From contig NZ_VWWP01000005.1 in assembly GCF_011752975.1 (NCBI RefSeq), positions 248,001 through 312,000 on the forward strand: 64,000 bases of DNA, given 5' to 3'. How positions within the stretch are numbered: position 1 is the stretch's first letter; the number at the start of each line of letters is the position of its first letter. Positions 25,444 to 34,926 of this stretch are shown in pieces. The stretch comes from Chryseobacterium sp. Tr-659. Lineage in GTDB: Bacteria > Bacteroidota > Bacteroidia > Flavobacteriales > Weeksellaceae. Both the position numbers and the translations under genes were made by a program. The notes under the pieces are model-generated. The model was not told the DNA's origin. It saw nothing but the letters and a program-made list of their open reading frames with translations, and ran no database searches.

Positions 25444-26511
25444 ATGCCGAATACGATCATTATTGGCTCTGGATCTTATATTCCAAACAGAGTTATTGGT
25501 AGAGATTATTTCATGAATTCCGAGTTCTATACAGAAGACGGGGTAAAGATTGAAAAGCCTGTGGAAGAAACTATTGCGAAATTTGTAGAGATTACAGAGA
25601 TCGAAAACAGGAGATTCATTGAGGATGATCTTTCCAACTCTCAGATCGGTTATGAAGCCGCAAAAATTGCCCTTGAAGACGCAAAAGTAGACGGCGAAGA
25701 TTTGGATTATATCATCTACGCAAGTAATTTCGGGGAAGTTACTGAAAACGGATATGCCGATTTTATGCCCACCATGGCAGCAAGAGTAAAGAATAAACTG
25801 GGAATCAAAAACAGAAAATGCATAACATATGATATGCTTTTCGGATGTCCGGGATGGGTGGAAGCCATGATTTTGGCTGACAACTTAATCAAAGCTAAAG
25901 TAGCAAAAACGATTTTAGTAATTGGTGGTGAAACGTTAAGCCGTGTAACAGATCCGCATGACAGAAACAGAATGATTTTTGCTGACGGAGCCGGCGCGGT
26001 AGTTGTAAAAGCAACAGATGACGAGAACGTAGGAATTATTGCTCACAATACTATCTGTGATAATGGTCCAGAATTAAATTATCTTGAAAACGCTCCATCA
26101 ATCAACAAAGAAGTAGATCAAAAACGTCTTTATGTAAGAATGCTGGGGAGAAAAATCTACGAATATGCTCTTAAAAATGTACCGGTTGCCATCAAAGACA
26201 CGATTACAGATGCAGGTTTATCTATTGAAGATATTGATAAAATCTTAATTCACCAGGCTAATGCTAAAATGGATTATGCTATGATTGAAAGACTTCATAG
26301 ACTTTATGACGTGAAAGAATATGATCACGCGATCTCTCCTATGACGATCCAGGATCTTGGAAACACTTCTGTAGCAACGATTCCTACCATGTATGATTTA
26401 ATAATTAAAGGAAAAATGGATGGTCAATCGTTTAAAGAAAAAGGTAACATTGTAATGACTTCGGTAGGTGCCGGAATGAACATCAATGCTATCGTTTACA
26501 GATTTCCTTAA
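25444..26511 (+). CDS. 3-oxoacyl-ACP synthase III (KASIII)-like thiolase-fold enzyme
   Basis: 355 residues. The Cys-His-Asn triad of KASIII enzymes is visible: C135 in DMLFGCPGWVEAM, H270 in ILIHQANAKMDYAM and N307 in QDLGNTSVATIP; the C-terminal GAGMNINAIVYR matches the usual GGGLSWGA region loosely. It is a little longer than canonical FabH, so it may either start fatty-acid synthesis from acetyl-CoA or make a special acyl or polyketide-like product. No fab cluster surrounds it. It ends at a terminator that overlaps the upstream region of the next gene. Confidence 0.82.
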   Translation: MPNTIIIGSGSYIPNRVIGRDYFMNSEFYTEDGVKIEKPVEETIAKFVEITEIENRRFIEDDLSNSQIGYEAAKIALEDAKVDGEDLDYIIYASNFGEVTENGYADFMPTMAARVKNKLGIKNRKCITYDMLFGCPGWVEAMILADNLIKAKVAKTILVIGGETLSRVTDPHDRNRMIFADGAGAVVVKATDDENVGIIAHNTICDNGPELNYLENAPSINKEVDQKRLYVRMLGRKIYEYALKNVPVAIKDTITDAGLSIEDIDKILIHQANAKMDYAMIERLHRLYDVKEYDHAISPMTIQDLGNTSVATIPTMYDLIIKGKMDGQSFKEKGNIVMTSVGAGMNINAIVYRFP

Positions 26512-26536
26512 AATATTTAATAAACAAAAAAAATAT

Positions 26537-26570
26537 AAAAGCACAGGGAAGTTATTCTTTGTGCTTTTTT
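26537..26570 (+). terminator. Rho-independent terminator of the FabH-like gene
   Basis: Stem AAAAGCAC (26537-26544) with GTGCTTTT (26561-26568) and a T6 tract. It overlaps the TTG at 26559, arguing that the next gene starts at ATG 26580. Confidence 0.75.
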
Positions 26571-26579
26571 GATCAGAAC

Positions 26580-27785
26580 ATGCAAAAGAATTTTTTAATC
26601 ATCGCCGGGATCTTCCTGTTTCTGGAAGTTTACATTTATCAGGCTGTAAGAACCCTTACAGATAATTCATGGATCAGAATCGGATATTGGGTCATCTCTT
26701 TAATCGTGTATGGAATTTTTGCCTATGAAGTTACCCATTATCAAAGATCAGACAGAAGCATGGTAAGGGCTCAGATCATGATTTCATTATTTCTGATTTT
26801 CATTCTGCCTAAAGTCTTTGTAGTTTTATTTTTATTGATTGATGACATCATTAGGATCGGAGGATATTTGCTGGGGTTCGCGAAACCTTCGGAAAACTTC
26901 TTCCCGGAAAGACGAAAGTTCCTGAGTTTGGTAGGATTGGGAATGAGCGGTGTTCTGTCAGCTCTTTTCATTGATGGAATTACTTTCGGAAAATACAGAC
27001 ACAAAGTAAGAAGAGTGAGAGTCAACTTTACAAACCTTCCGAAAAGCTTTAAAGGATACAAAATTGTCCAGATCTCCGATGTTCACAGCGGAAGCTTTTC
27101 TGATCCCGGTAAACTGGAACATGCCATTGAATTGATTAACGAACAGAATCCTGATCTCGTGTTATTTACCGGAGACATGGTAAATAATGTTGCAGATGAA
27201 TTTAAGCCTTTTATCCCTTTATTTTCAAAGATCAAGGCTAAAGACGGAAAGTTTGCTGTATTAGGAAATCATGACTATGGCGACTACGTAACCTGGACCT
27301 CTCCTGATGCCAAGAAACACAACCTTGATACTCTGATTGATTATGAAAAGCAGGCAGGTTTTGACATGCTAAGAAATGAACACAGAGTTATTGAAAAAAA
27401 CGGAGAAAAATTATATATTCTGGGCGTTGAAAACTGGGGATTGAAACCCTTTCCTCAATTCGGAAAAATTGAAGATGCATTAAAAGGGGTACCTGAATCC
27501 GCCACCAAAATATTAATGAGCCATGATCCTACTCATTTTGATTATGTGGTAAAAAAACATCCTTCAAACATCCACTTAACACTTTCAGGACATACTCACG
27601 GAATGCAGTTTGGTCTGGATCTCAAAAATGTAAAATGGTCACCGGTTCAGTATCGCTATCCGAAATGGGCAGATCTTTACGAGAGTGAAGGAAAACTTTT
27701 ATACGTAAACAGAGGTTTTGGAGTGCTTGGATATCCTGGAAGAGTTGGTGTACTGCCGGAGATTACGCTTTTTGAGCTAAGCTAA
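26580..27785 (+). CDS. Membrane-anchored calcineurin-like metallophosphoesterase (YkuE-like)
   Basis: 401 residues from the ATG at 26580. The N-terminal part has about three or four hydrophobic helices, a Lys/Arg stretch and then the phosphoesterase domain from about residue 150. All metal-ligand motifs are present in order: QISDVHSGSF, LFTGDMVNN, LGNHDYGDY, MSHDPTHF and LSGHTHGMQFG. Such proteins hydrolyse phosphomonoesters or phosphodiesters at the membrane surface; the substrate (lipid, nucleotide) is unknown. It follows the fabH-like gene after its terminator. Confidence 0.9.
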   Translation: MQKNFLIIAGIFLFLEVYIYQAVRTLTDNSWIRIGYWVISLIVYGIFAYEVTHYQRSDRSMVRAQIMISLFLIFILPKVFVVLFLLIDDIIRIGGYLLGFAKPSENFFPERRKFLSLVGLGMSGVLSALFIDGITFGKYRHKVRRVRVNFTNLPKSFKGYKIVQISDVHSGSFSDPGKLEHAIELINEQNPDLVLFTGDMVNNVADEFKPFIPLFSKIKAKDGKFAVLGNHDYGDYVTWTSPDAKKHNLDTLIDYEKQAGFDMLRNEHRVIEKNGEKLYILGVENWGLKPFPQFGKIEDALKGVPESATKILMSHDPTHFDYVVKKHPSNIHLTLSGHTHGMQFGLDLKNVKWSPVQYRYPKWADLYESEGKLLYVNRGFGVLGYPGRVGVLPEITLFELS

Positions 27786-27820
27786 TCCAAGGTTCAAAGT
27801 TTAAAGGTTAGAGGTTTAGA
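27786..27820 (+). repeat. Copy of the TTCAAAGTTTAAAGG-type intergenic repeat
   Basis: A short AT-rich sequence closely similar to block A at 14311-14354, sitting right after a stop codon. A degenerate form (TTTTTAACCTCTAATTTC) occurs at 58210-58240. Confidence 0.5.
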
Positions 27821-27875
27821 AATGGATTATTGTTTATCATAAGAAGCTCCTACCCTAATCCCTGGAATCTATCAC

Positions 27876-28628
27876 CTAAAAAATATAATCTTTCATACGG
27901 GAAGTAGCCATTTCCCTGTCATTGAGAAAAGTAAGGAGGGCATCTAATTTGTCCTCCATTTTTTTGCCCGAAAACAGACTCCTGTAAAAAGGAATATCAA
28001 AACGGTATTTCTTAAAGTCTGTAAATTGCCAGGTATTTAGATAAATCAGAACAAATTCTTCATTCTGTAAAGTTTCCAACACCATATTCTGATAATACTT
28101 CATGGGCAGAATCTGGAATACGAAATCATTGTAGGGCAGCTGACTGTATGGAGAAATACTTTCCGGCACAATACTTAGCCCATCTTCTTCCGTAATTTCC
28201 GTATCTCTTTTCAGACGTTTGAAAGGGAAAAGAATATCTGCATTATCAATATTCGAAACATAATTGAATTCCATCAGTTTCAGATTTTCCTGAGAAATCT
28301 TCACCTCTTTCTGTCGGATTCCCCGGATCTGTTTTTCCAAAAGTTCCTGGATATTCTTCTTGGCATTTTCAATTTCTTCAAGATTAGAATCTTTATTATA
28401 AAAAGCAATTTCATGCCCTTTGGATGAAATTGCTTTTATTAAATTCTGTAGTTTTTCAGTAAGAGAAACCTCTACAAAAAAACTTGATTTGATATCATGA
28501 ACATCTAAAATTCTAAGAATTGCTTTGGTATTATCTTCAGTGATTTTCAATCGCTCTTCATCAGTAATTGAGAAGCCATTTTTTGCTCCAGCTTCAATAC
28601 AAGTGATGTTAAAAGTCAACAATACCAT
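27876..28628 (-). CDS. Polysaccharide-deacetylase-like protein with degenerate catalytic motifs
   Basis: 250 residues. The N-terminal third follows the NodB fold order: a first strand VLLTFNITCIEAG, then ILDVHDIKSSFFVEVSLTEK and ISSKGHEIAFYNKDS. In active NodB enzymes the first motif is TFDD and the third GHEIxxHxxxH. Here the Asp pair reads TFNI and the metal-binding histidines after GHEI are absent (FYNKD). The fold may be kept without metal-dependent deacetylation. The C-terminal part ends in a Leu/Asp-rich helix. Function unknown; confident only in the resemblance. Confidence 0.6.
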   Translation of the reverse strand: MVLLTFNITCIEAGAKNGFSITDEERLKITEDNTKAILRILDVHDIKSSFFVEVSLTEKLQNLIKAISSKGHEIAFYNKDSNLEEIENAKKNIQELLEKQIRGIRQKEVKISQENLKLMEFNYVSNIDNADILFPFKRLKRDTEITEEDGLSIVPESISPYSQLPYNDFVFQILPMKYYQNMVLETLQNEEFVLIYLNTWQFTDFKKYRFDIPFYRSLFSGKKMEDKLDALLTFLNDREMATSRMKDYIF

Positions 28629-28712
28629 TTAAATTAAAATATATATAAATTTCATAAAATACTAAAAATCAGATGTTAAATTAAAATCTAATTAAAGTAT
28701 TACTTTACATTA

Positions 28713-29678
28713 TTAATCCTTAGCTAATTTTACTTTCAGATTTTTGATCATATCTTTCGTCATTTCAGAAATTCCGAAATCATAAGTTAGTCCCCAGTCT
28801 TTTTTAGCTACTGAATCATCAATAGAAGCGGGCCAGGAATCTGCGATTGCCTGTCTGAAATCAGGGTTGTAATCGATGGTAAAATCCGGAATTTCTTTCT
28901 TGATTTCTTCCGCCAATTCTTTTGGAGTAAAAGACATTCCACCCAGATTATAAGATGAACGAACTGATAAACTTTCTTTAGGAGCCTCCATTAATTTCAA
29001 TGTTGCGTTGATAGCATCATCCATATACAACATCGGCATTCCTGTATTCTCGGAAATGAAGCTTGTATATTTTCCATCTTCAATTGCCTTGTAGAAAATC
29101 TCAACGGCATAGTCGGTAGTACCACCTCCTGCCGGAGTTTTCCATGAGATCAATCCCGGATACCTGATACTTCTTACATCTACTCCATATTTATCGAAAT
29201 AGTATTCACACCATTTTTCTCCCGCCATTTTCGAAATCCCGTAAACTGTTGTAGGATTTAATACTACGTCCTGCCCCACTTCATGTTTTGGAATTCCTTT
29301 TCCAAATACAGCGATAGAACTAGGCCAGAAGATCTTTTTAATAAGCCCTTCTTTCGCCATTTCACAAAAATGAAGGAGAGGTTCAAGATTCAATTTCCAG
29401 GCAAAAATAGGCTGCTTTTCAGAAGTTCCTGATAAAAGAGAGGCTAAATGATACACGGTAGTGATCTCGTAATCATGAATTACCTGTCTTACCAATTGTG
29501 TATTCGTAACGTCCATTCTTTCGTAATGTCCTGCAGAAGTAATTCCTTCCTGCCATCTGTCCAGTCCTGAAGCAACTACATTCTCCGCTCCGTGGATTTC
29601 TACAAGTCTATTTGTAAGTTCGGTGCCGATCTGTCCCAGCGCACCTGTAATCAGTATTCTTTCCGTATAGGATTCCAT
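28713..29678 (-). CDS. L-threonine 3-dehydrogenase, SDR type
   Basis: 321 residues. The extended-SDR Rossmann motif is ITGALGQIGTELTNRL (residues 10-25), with the catalytic YGISKMAGEK and the motif YPGLISWKTPAGGGTTDYAV that marks the short-chain L-threonine dehydrogenases described from psychrophilic Flavobacterium. It oxidises threonine to 2-amino-3-ketobutyrate with NAD, feeding glycine formation, which links to gcvT at 11 kb. A generic NAD-dependent epimerase is the alternative label. Confidence 0.85.
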   Translation of the reverse strand: MESYTERILITGALGQIGTELTNRLVEIHGAENVVASGLDRWQEGITSAGHYERMDVTNTQLVRQVIHDYEITTVYHLASLLSGTSEKQPIFAWKLNLEPLLHFCEMAKEGLIKKIFWPSSIAVFGKGIPKHEVGQDVVLNPTTVYGISKMAGEKWCEYYFDKYGVDVRSIRYPGLISWKTPAGGGTTDYAVEIFYKAIEDGKYTSFISENTGMPMLYMDDAINATLKLMEAPKESLSVRSSYNLGGMSFTPKELAEEIKKEIPDFTIDYNPDFRQAIADSWPASIDDSVAKKDWGLTYDFGISEMTKDMIKNLKVKLAKD

Positions 29679-29853
29679 TTTTCAGATTTTTTTTAGAATT
29701 GTACAAAAGTAAAAAAAACATGTTAACCATAATAAAAAAGGTGCATTTAAAAAAAATTCATCAAGCATATATTCAAACTCTAACAAATTTCTTTCTTAAT
29801 ACAACCAGAATAATTTGCTTATAATTACCAGCACCTGTTTACATAAAATTCAA

Positions 29854-29861
29854 TAATTTTG
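29854..29861 (+). promoter_or_regulatory. -7 promoter box (TAATTTTG) of ggt
   Basis: Exact TAnnTTTG match 18 bases before the ATG at 29880. Confidence 0.5.
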
Positions 29862-29879
29862 TTGTAAAGAAACAATCAT

Positions 29880-31568
29880 ATGAAGAAGATTTTAATTGCT
29901 TCGGTCCTGCTTGTAAGTCAACTTAGCTGGGCTCAGTTTACAGACTTCAATACCATCAAGGAAGTACAGGTAAAAAACAAGGGTGTTGTAGTCTCTGCAC
30001 ATCCGCTAGCCAGTGAAGCAGGTGCAAAAATCCTGAGAATGGGCGGAAATGCCTATGATGCAGTCACAGCTACTCAATATGCACTGGCGGTAGTATATCC
30101 TCAAGCCGGAAACATTGGAGGAGGAGGATTTCTGGTAGGCGTTAAAAATAACGGTGAAAAATTCACATTGGACTACAGAGAAACAGCTCCGAAAAAGGCA
30201 TCCAGAGATATGTATCTTGACAAAAACGGAAAAGCAAATACTGATCTTTCTCAAAATGGAAGACTGGCGGTAGGAATTCCGGGAAGTGTTGCCGGATTTT
30301 TTGCAACACTGAAGTACTGTAAACTTCCTATGGAAAAGATTATCCAGCCCGCTATTGATCTGGCGGAAAAAGGATTTGCCATTACAGATAAGGAAGCAGA
30401 TATGCTCAACAGCCAGAGAGAGAAATTCCAGAAGCACAATAAATCTTCTATTATTTTTGTAAAAGATGCCCCATGGAAAGCAGGTGATATCCTGGTTCAG
30501 AAAGATCTGGCGGAGACTTTAAAACTAATCCAGAAATTGGGTGCAAAAGGATTCTATGAAGGAAAAACTGCCGATCTTCTGGTAGCAGAAATGAAAAAAG
30601 GAAACGGAATTATCACTCTTGAAGATCTTAAAAACTATAAAGTTGCGGAAAGAAAAGCTCTGGAATTTGAATACAAAGGAAATGATGTAGTTTCAATGCC
30701 TTTACCTTCAAGCGGCGGACTTCTTCTAGCTCAGATGCTCAGAATGGCAAGCTTCGAGAATCTTGAAAATTATCAGCAAAACTCAACAAAAGCTGTTCAG
30801 ATCATGGCTGAAGCCGAAAGAAGAGCCTTTGCTGACAGAGCAGAATATATGGGAGATCCGGATTTTATCCAGGATAAAACCTCTTATCTCATTTCTGATG
30901 AATATCTGAAAAACAGATGGAAAAGTTTCAGTTTTGATAAAGCGACTCCAAGTGCTGAAGTAGGCAAAATCATTCCACAGCCTAAGGAATCCACCCAAAC
31001 CACTCATATTTCCGTATTAGATAAAGAGGGAAATGCAGCTTCTGTAACCACTACTCTTAATGGTTATTATGGAAGTAAAGTATTGGTTTCAGGAGCCGGA
31101 TTCTTTTTAAATAACGAGATGGATGATTTTTCCATCAAGCCAGGTGTTCCCAATATGTTTGGCGCAGTAGGCGGTGAAGCGAATTCTATTCAGCCTAATA
31201 AAAGAATGCTTTCTTCCATGACTCCAACCATTCTACTTAAGAACGGAAAACCTTATATGGTTGTAGGAACTCCGGGAGGAACCACAATTCCTACTTCTGT
31301 GTACCAATCTATCGTCAATGTAGTAGATTTTAAACTGAATGCCAATATTTCAGTAAATGCGCCTAAGTTCCACCATCAATGGCTTCCGGAAACCATTACC
31401 GTGGAAAATAATTTCCCTGAAAGCACCATCGCAGAATTGAAGAGCAAGAACTATGTGATTGAAAAGACAAAATACATCGGAAAGACAGAAATGATCGTCA
31501 TGGATGAGAAAGGAAATATTCATGCTGTAGCAGACGGCCGTGGGGATGATTCTGTGGCAGTGGAGTAA
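29880..31568 (+). CDS. ggt: Gamma-glutamyltransferase
   Basis: 562 residues with a signal peptide (MKKILIASVLLVSQLSWAQ), so periplasmic. The large-subunit region has SEAGAKILRMGGNAYDA and GNIGGGGFLV, and the autoprocessing site lies in QTTHISVLDKEGNA, where the second Thr becomes the N-terminal nucleophile of the small subunit. MTPTILLKNGKPYMVVGTPGG completes the active site. It cleaves glutathione and transfers or hydrolyses gamma-glutamyl groups. It is monocistronic with a promoter box at 29854 and a terminator at 31601-31632. Confidence 0.95.
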   Translation: MKKILIASVLLVSQLSWAQFTDFNTIKEVQVKNKGVVVSAHPLASEAGAKILRMGGNAYDAVTATQYALAVVYPQAGNIGGGGFLVGVKNNGEKFTLDYRETAPKKASRDMYLDKNGKANTDLSQNGRLAVGIPGSVAGFFATLKYCKLPMEKIIQPAIDLAEKGFAITDKEADMLNSQREKFQKHNKSSIIFVKDAPWKAGDILVQKDLAETLKLIQKLGAKGFYEGKTADLLVAEMKKGNGIITLEDLKNYKVAERKALEFEYKGNDVVSMPLPSSGGLLLAQMLRMASFENLENYQQNSTKAVQIMAEAERRAFADRAEYMGDPDFIQDKTSYLISDEYLKNRWKSFSFDKATPSAEVGKIIPQPKESTQTTHISVLDKEGNAASVTTTLNGYYGSKVLVSGAGFFLNNEMDDFSIKPGVPNMFGAVGGEANSIQPNKRMLSSMTPTILLKNGKPYMVVGTPGGTTIPTSVYQSIVNVVDFKLNANISVNAPKFHHQWLPETITVENNFPESTIAELKSKNYVIEKTKYIGKTEMIVMDEKGNIHAVADGRGDDSVAVE

Positions 31569-31600
31569 TCTCACTATTTATTAAATCAACAATATTATTT

Positions 31601-31632
31601 CGGTTCCATAATCAATGGAGCCGATTTTTTTT
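31601..31632 (+). terminator. Rho-independent terminator of ggt
   Basis: Stem CGGTTCCAT (31601-31609) with ATGGAGCCG (31615-31623), one G-U pair, 5-nt loop and a T8 tract. Confidence 0.85.
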
Positions 31633-31737
31633 GCTGTTAATATGAAGTTCAAATTTGAAGTAATTTTACTGACTTTTATCATGTTTTCAGATAAAAATTC
31701 TTAATTTTCGCCCTTAAAAAAACAAAACGACTGTTCT

Positions 31738-33018
31738 TTGAAAGCAAAAAAAATATACAATCAGCTTTATTTCCAGGTTATTATCGCCATAATTGCGGGT
31801 ATCCTTCTTGGAAGATTCTATCCTGAACTGGGTGAGAAAATGAAACCTTTAGGAGACGGATTTATCAAACTCGTCAAAATGATCATCGCTCCGGTCATCT
31901 TTATTACCCTTACGTTGGGAATTGCCCATATGACCGATTTAAAAAAAGTGGGAAGAATCGCTGTAAAGGCAATGATCTATTTCTTTACATTTTCCACCCT
32001 TGCCCTTATCATCGGTTTATTTGTAGGTAATCTTTTACAGCCGGGACATGGTTTAAACATTGATCCCGCTACCCTTTCCGGTGATGTTTCACAATATCAG
32101 GCTAAGGCCCATGAATCTACACTTACGGGTTTTATTATGAACATTATTCCGGAAACGCTGTTCAGCCCTTTGGTAGGTGATAATATACTTCAGGTACTTC
32201 TTGTAGCCATTTTGATGGGAATTGCATTGGTTCTTACAAAAGAAAAAAGTCAGAAAGTCACTGATTTTTTGCAGGATTTATCCACTCCTGTATTCAAAAT
32301 CGTTCATATGCTGATGAAGCTGGCTCCAATTGGGGCATTCGGAGCAATGGCATTTACGATTGGAAAATACGGACTTCATTCTGTGCTGAATCTTATATTC
32401 CTTGTTGCTACATTCTATATTACGTCTATACTTTTCGTCGTATTGGTTCTTGGTGCTGTCGCGTGGTATAACGGATTTAATATCTTTAAGCTTCTTTTCT
32501 ACCTTAAGGAAGAACTTCTTCTCGTCTTGGGAACCAGCTCTTCGGAATCTGCCCTGCCGGGGATTATGGAAAAGCTTGAAAAAGCAGGCTGCTCGAGGGC
32601 TATTGTTGGTCTTGTAGTACCTACAGGATATTCTTTTAATCTTGACGGAACCAATATCTATATGACACTTGCCTCTCTGTTCATTGCCCAGGCCCTTAAT
32701 ATTCATCTTCCTATTGAAAAACAGCTGATGCTGCTTTTGGTAGCTATGTTGAGTTCAAAAGGTGCCGCTGGTGTTACGGGTGCCGGATTTGTTACGCTGG
32801 CAGCAACATTGGCCGTAGTTCCCGAAATCCCAATTGCAGGAATGACTCTGATCCTTGGAATTGATAAATTTATGAGTGAATGCAGAGCGTTGACCAATGT
32901 AATCGGCAATTCCGTAGCTACGATAGTGGTTGCCAACTGGGAAAAGCAGCTTGATAAAGAGCAGCTTCATTTTTGTCTGGACCATCCGGGAGAAATTGAG
33001 AAAAAGCTTGAAGTGTGA
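31738..33018 (+). CDS. Dicarboxylate/amino-acid:cation symporter (DctA-like)
   Basis: 426 residues of the DAACS family. The re-entrant-loop substrate site reads [17 protein letters not shown], followed by [22 protein letters not shown] and the second loop [14 protein letters not shown] (in [15 protein letters not shown]). These place it nearest DctA (succinate, fumarate, malate), though a glutamate/aspartate transporter of the GltP type is possible. The start is TTG at 31738, with no in-frame ATG nearby upstream. It is a single gene, convergent with the lipid kinase. Confidence 0.88.
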   Translation: MKAKKIYNQLYFQVIIAIIAGILLGRFYPELGEKMKPLGDGFIKLVKMIIAPVIFITLTLGIAHMTDLKKVGRIAVKAMIYFFTFSTLALIIGLFVGNLLQPGHGLNIDPATLSGDVSQYQAKAHESTLTGFIMNIIPETLFSPLVGDNILQVLLVAILMGIALVLTKEKSQKVTDFLQDLSTPVFKIVHMLMKLAPIGAFGAMAFTIGKYGLHSVLNLIFLVATFYITSILFVVLVLGAVAWYNGFNIFKLLFYLKEELLLVLGTSSSESALPGIMEKLEKAGCSRAIVGLVVPTGYSFNLDGTNIYMTLASLFIAQALNIHLPIEKQLMLLLVAMLSSKGAAGVTGAGFVTLAATLAVVPEIPIAGMTLILGIDKFMSECRALTNVIGNSVATIVVANWEKQLDKEQLHFCLDHPGEIEKKLEV

Positions 33019-33102
33019 TGAAAAATAACATCTAATTTGAAGGAACTAAATATAATTAAGATTCGAATTCAAGCTGATAACATAAGATCCTTTATTGAAA
33101 CA

Positions 33103-33954
33103 TCAAACCAGAATATTCAGACTTGCCGGCTGCACTTTAACATGAATGGGTGATTTTATCTTATTAAATTCACCATCCAGATGCCAGTTTTTGGTATTGA
33201 CTTTAAAAGATATTTCTGAAACCGGAAGATAAGTAACATATTCATCATCTTTCAGCCTTTTAGTAAACATTCTGAAGGCAAATAGCGCTGAATACGTCAA
33301 TGGAAACTTCTTTACCAGAACCATGTCTACCAATCCGTCACTTTTGCTGGCTTTTGGTGCAATATAAGCGTTATTACCAAACTGGCGGGTATTGGCAATA
33401 TTCAGCATCAGATATTTTCCATTGTACTGCTGGTATGCTTCATCTAAGAATTTAACTTTGATCGGCTTATAATTAAAGAAGGTTTTCAGAGAAACTTTGA
33501 TATAATTTTTGAATCCACGGCTTGTCTTTTCAAATTCCTTAACAACTTTACCATCAAATCCAGTTCCTGAAACATTGATAGAAAGCCTGTCATTCACGGT
33601 AAATGTGTCAATCTTTCTGGATTTTCTTGCTTTTATCTTTTCTAAAAGTTCGTCCAGATTCTTACTGAATCGGGTTTCATTGGAAAATCCATTTCCCGAG
33701 CCCGCCGGAAAAATTGCCAGGATTTTGTTTGTATTAATAAGATTTTTAGCAACGGTTGAAATTGTTCCATCTCCACCTATTGCTACAAAAATATCCACTT
33801 TATCAAAATAATTTTGAATAAATTCATCTGTCCCTGCAATAGATTCGGAGACGTAATATGACGGATTATCAACTTTTTTTTTGAGTTCATTCAAAAACGG
33901 CTGATAATTTTTTTTGGCCGAAAAAGGGTTGATAATAAAAGCTACTTTTTCCAT
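33103..33954 (-). CDS. Diacylglycerol/lipid kinase family protein (YegS-like)
   Basis: 283 residues from the ATG at 33954 (MEKVAFIINPFSAKK); a longer upstream reading is unlikely because it runs into the terminator hairpin at 33971-33994. The nucleotide motif IGGDGTISTVAKNL and IFPAGSGNGF, then the GTGFDG turn, define the DAGK catalytic domain, and the C-terminus has the beta-sandwich with VDMVLVKKF. It phosphorylates diacylglycerol or a related lipid at the membrane. Substrate not determinable. Confidence 0.88.
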   Translation of the reverse strand: MEKVAFIINPFSAKKNYQPFLNELKKKVDNPSYYVSESIAGTDEFIQNYFDKVDIFVAIGGDGTISTVAKNLINTNKILAIFPAGSGNGFSNETRFSKNLDELLEKIKARKSRKIDTFTVNDRLSINVSGTGFDGKVVKEFEKTSRGFKNYIKVSLKTFFNYKPIKVKFLDEAYQQYNGKYLMLNIANTRQFGNNAYIAPKASKSDGLVDMVLVKKFPLTYSALFAFRMFTKRLKDDEYVTYLPVSEISFKVNTKNWHLDGEFNKIKSPIHVKVQPASLNILV

Positions 33955-33970
33955 TACCGCAAAATTAAAA

Positions 33971-33994
33971 AATGCTTCCTGAACTGGAAGCATT
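33971..33994 (-). terminator. Terminator of the DUF3298-type lipoprotein gene
   Basis: Perfect 9-bp stem AATGCTTCC (33971-33979) with 33986-33994, 6-nt loop and a minus-strand T-run. Confidence 0.8.
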
Positions 33995-33998
33995 AATA

Positions 33999-34826
33999 TT
34001 ACTTAATTTTCATTCTTTCTTTAAATTCTGCATTTAATGTCCCTTTCAAATCTTCCCACGAGACCGGAATTGTAATATCTCCTGCTGCAAACGCAGCGAT
34101 TTCGTAAGGGCTGTAATGAAAATACAGGTTTTTATCATCAAAATAAAAATTATCGGAAGCCGGGATCTTTTCTACCAACAGCATCTCAGAGTTCTTCACT
34201 TCTCCGTCTCCATCCATAGTTCCGCTGTTGATCTTGTCAATATTTTTCATCAGAATAGTTTCAATATTACTTTTAGGCATTGAAGTAATATCTTTCAACT
34301 CCAGCTTTTTGCTGTTCTTAAGATCGAAAACACGTTCTGAGAAACCATAATTATCATGGGCCCCGCCTTCGTATCCGCTTCCAACATATTGAATATGCAT
34401 ATAGTTATTGGTATTGGATATCAGATTCATATGAGAGCTGGAATACCAGTTCTGTGCATAGGTAACATCTGAAACCCAGTCTTTATTATCATTTTTCAAA
34501 GAGGTGAAATAATTATTCTTTTCTTTGTCCAGATAGGCCTGAAGCCCGGCTTTCGAAAAATCTTTGATCTTATCATTCTGAAAATAGATACTATCCAGAA
34601 GTTTTTTATCTTTTATAGAAGGAAAAACAAGCAGCTTTGAAGTATAATTTACTTTTAAAGAGTCTGTAATCTTTGTGGAATCATTTACTTTTACAGAGTC
34701 CACCATTAATTCATTGGATATTTTATTTTCTGCTTTTGCAGTTGCTGGCACAGCTGTTTCATTTTTTTTGCACGCAGTAAAAGCAAAGAATGAAGATAAA
34801 GCCAAAACTGCAATTGTATTTTTCAT
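33999..34826 (-). CDS. Lipoprotein with DUF3298/DUF4163 (RsiV-like) domain
   Basis: 275 residues from the ATG at 34826. The N-terminus is a lipoprotein signal (MKNTIAVLALSSFFAFTAC, lipobox FTAC). The mature protein has a C-terminal domain with LNLISNTNNYMHIQYVGSG, YEGGAHDNYG and LYFHYSPYEIAAFAAGDI, which matches the DUF3298 extracytoplasmic domain of RsiV-type proteins. RsiV proteins are anti-sigma factors in Firmicutes, but here it is a lone lipoprotein with no sigma factor nearby, so the role is open. Upstream in-frame codons before 34826 overlap a terminator and are not part of the gene. Confidence 0.8.
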   Translation of the reverse strand: MKNTIAVLALSSFFAFTACKKNETAVPATAKAENKISNELMVDSVKVNDSTKITDSLKVNYTSKLLVFPSIKDKKLLDSIYFQNDKIKDFSKAGLQAYLDKEKNNYFTSLKNDNKDWVSDVTYAQNWYSSSHMNLISNTNNYMHIQYVGSGYEGGAHDNYGFSERVFDLKNSKKLELKDITSMPKSNIETILMKNIDKINSGTMDGDGEVKNSEMLLVEKIPASDNFYFDDKNLYFHYSPYEIAAFAAGDITIPVSWEDLKGTLNAEFKERMKIK

Positions 34827-34849
34827 AAGTCTATTTTTTACAATAAATA

Positions 34850-34880
34850 CAAAAACCATTCAAAAGATGAATGGTTTTTG
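34850..34880 (-). terminator. Terminator of the DUF3857 operon
   Basis: Perfect 12-bp stem CAAAAACCATTC (34850-34861) with 34869-34880 and a 7-nt loop, T-rich on the minus strand. Confidence 0.8.
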
Positions 34881-34926
34881 AAAAAAAATATTTTTTTTAC
34901 GTATTCCGTTGAAAATCTTCCGGATA

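Noticed and set aside
26559..26579. TTG start at 26559 for the metallophosphoesterase
   Set aside because: It lies inside the hairpin and T-tract terminating the FabH-like gene; the ATG at 26580 opens a normal membrane-helix N-terminus.
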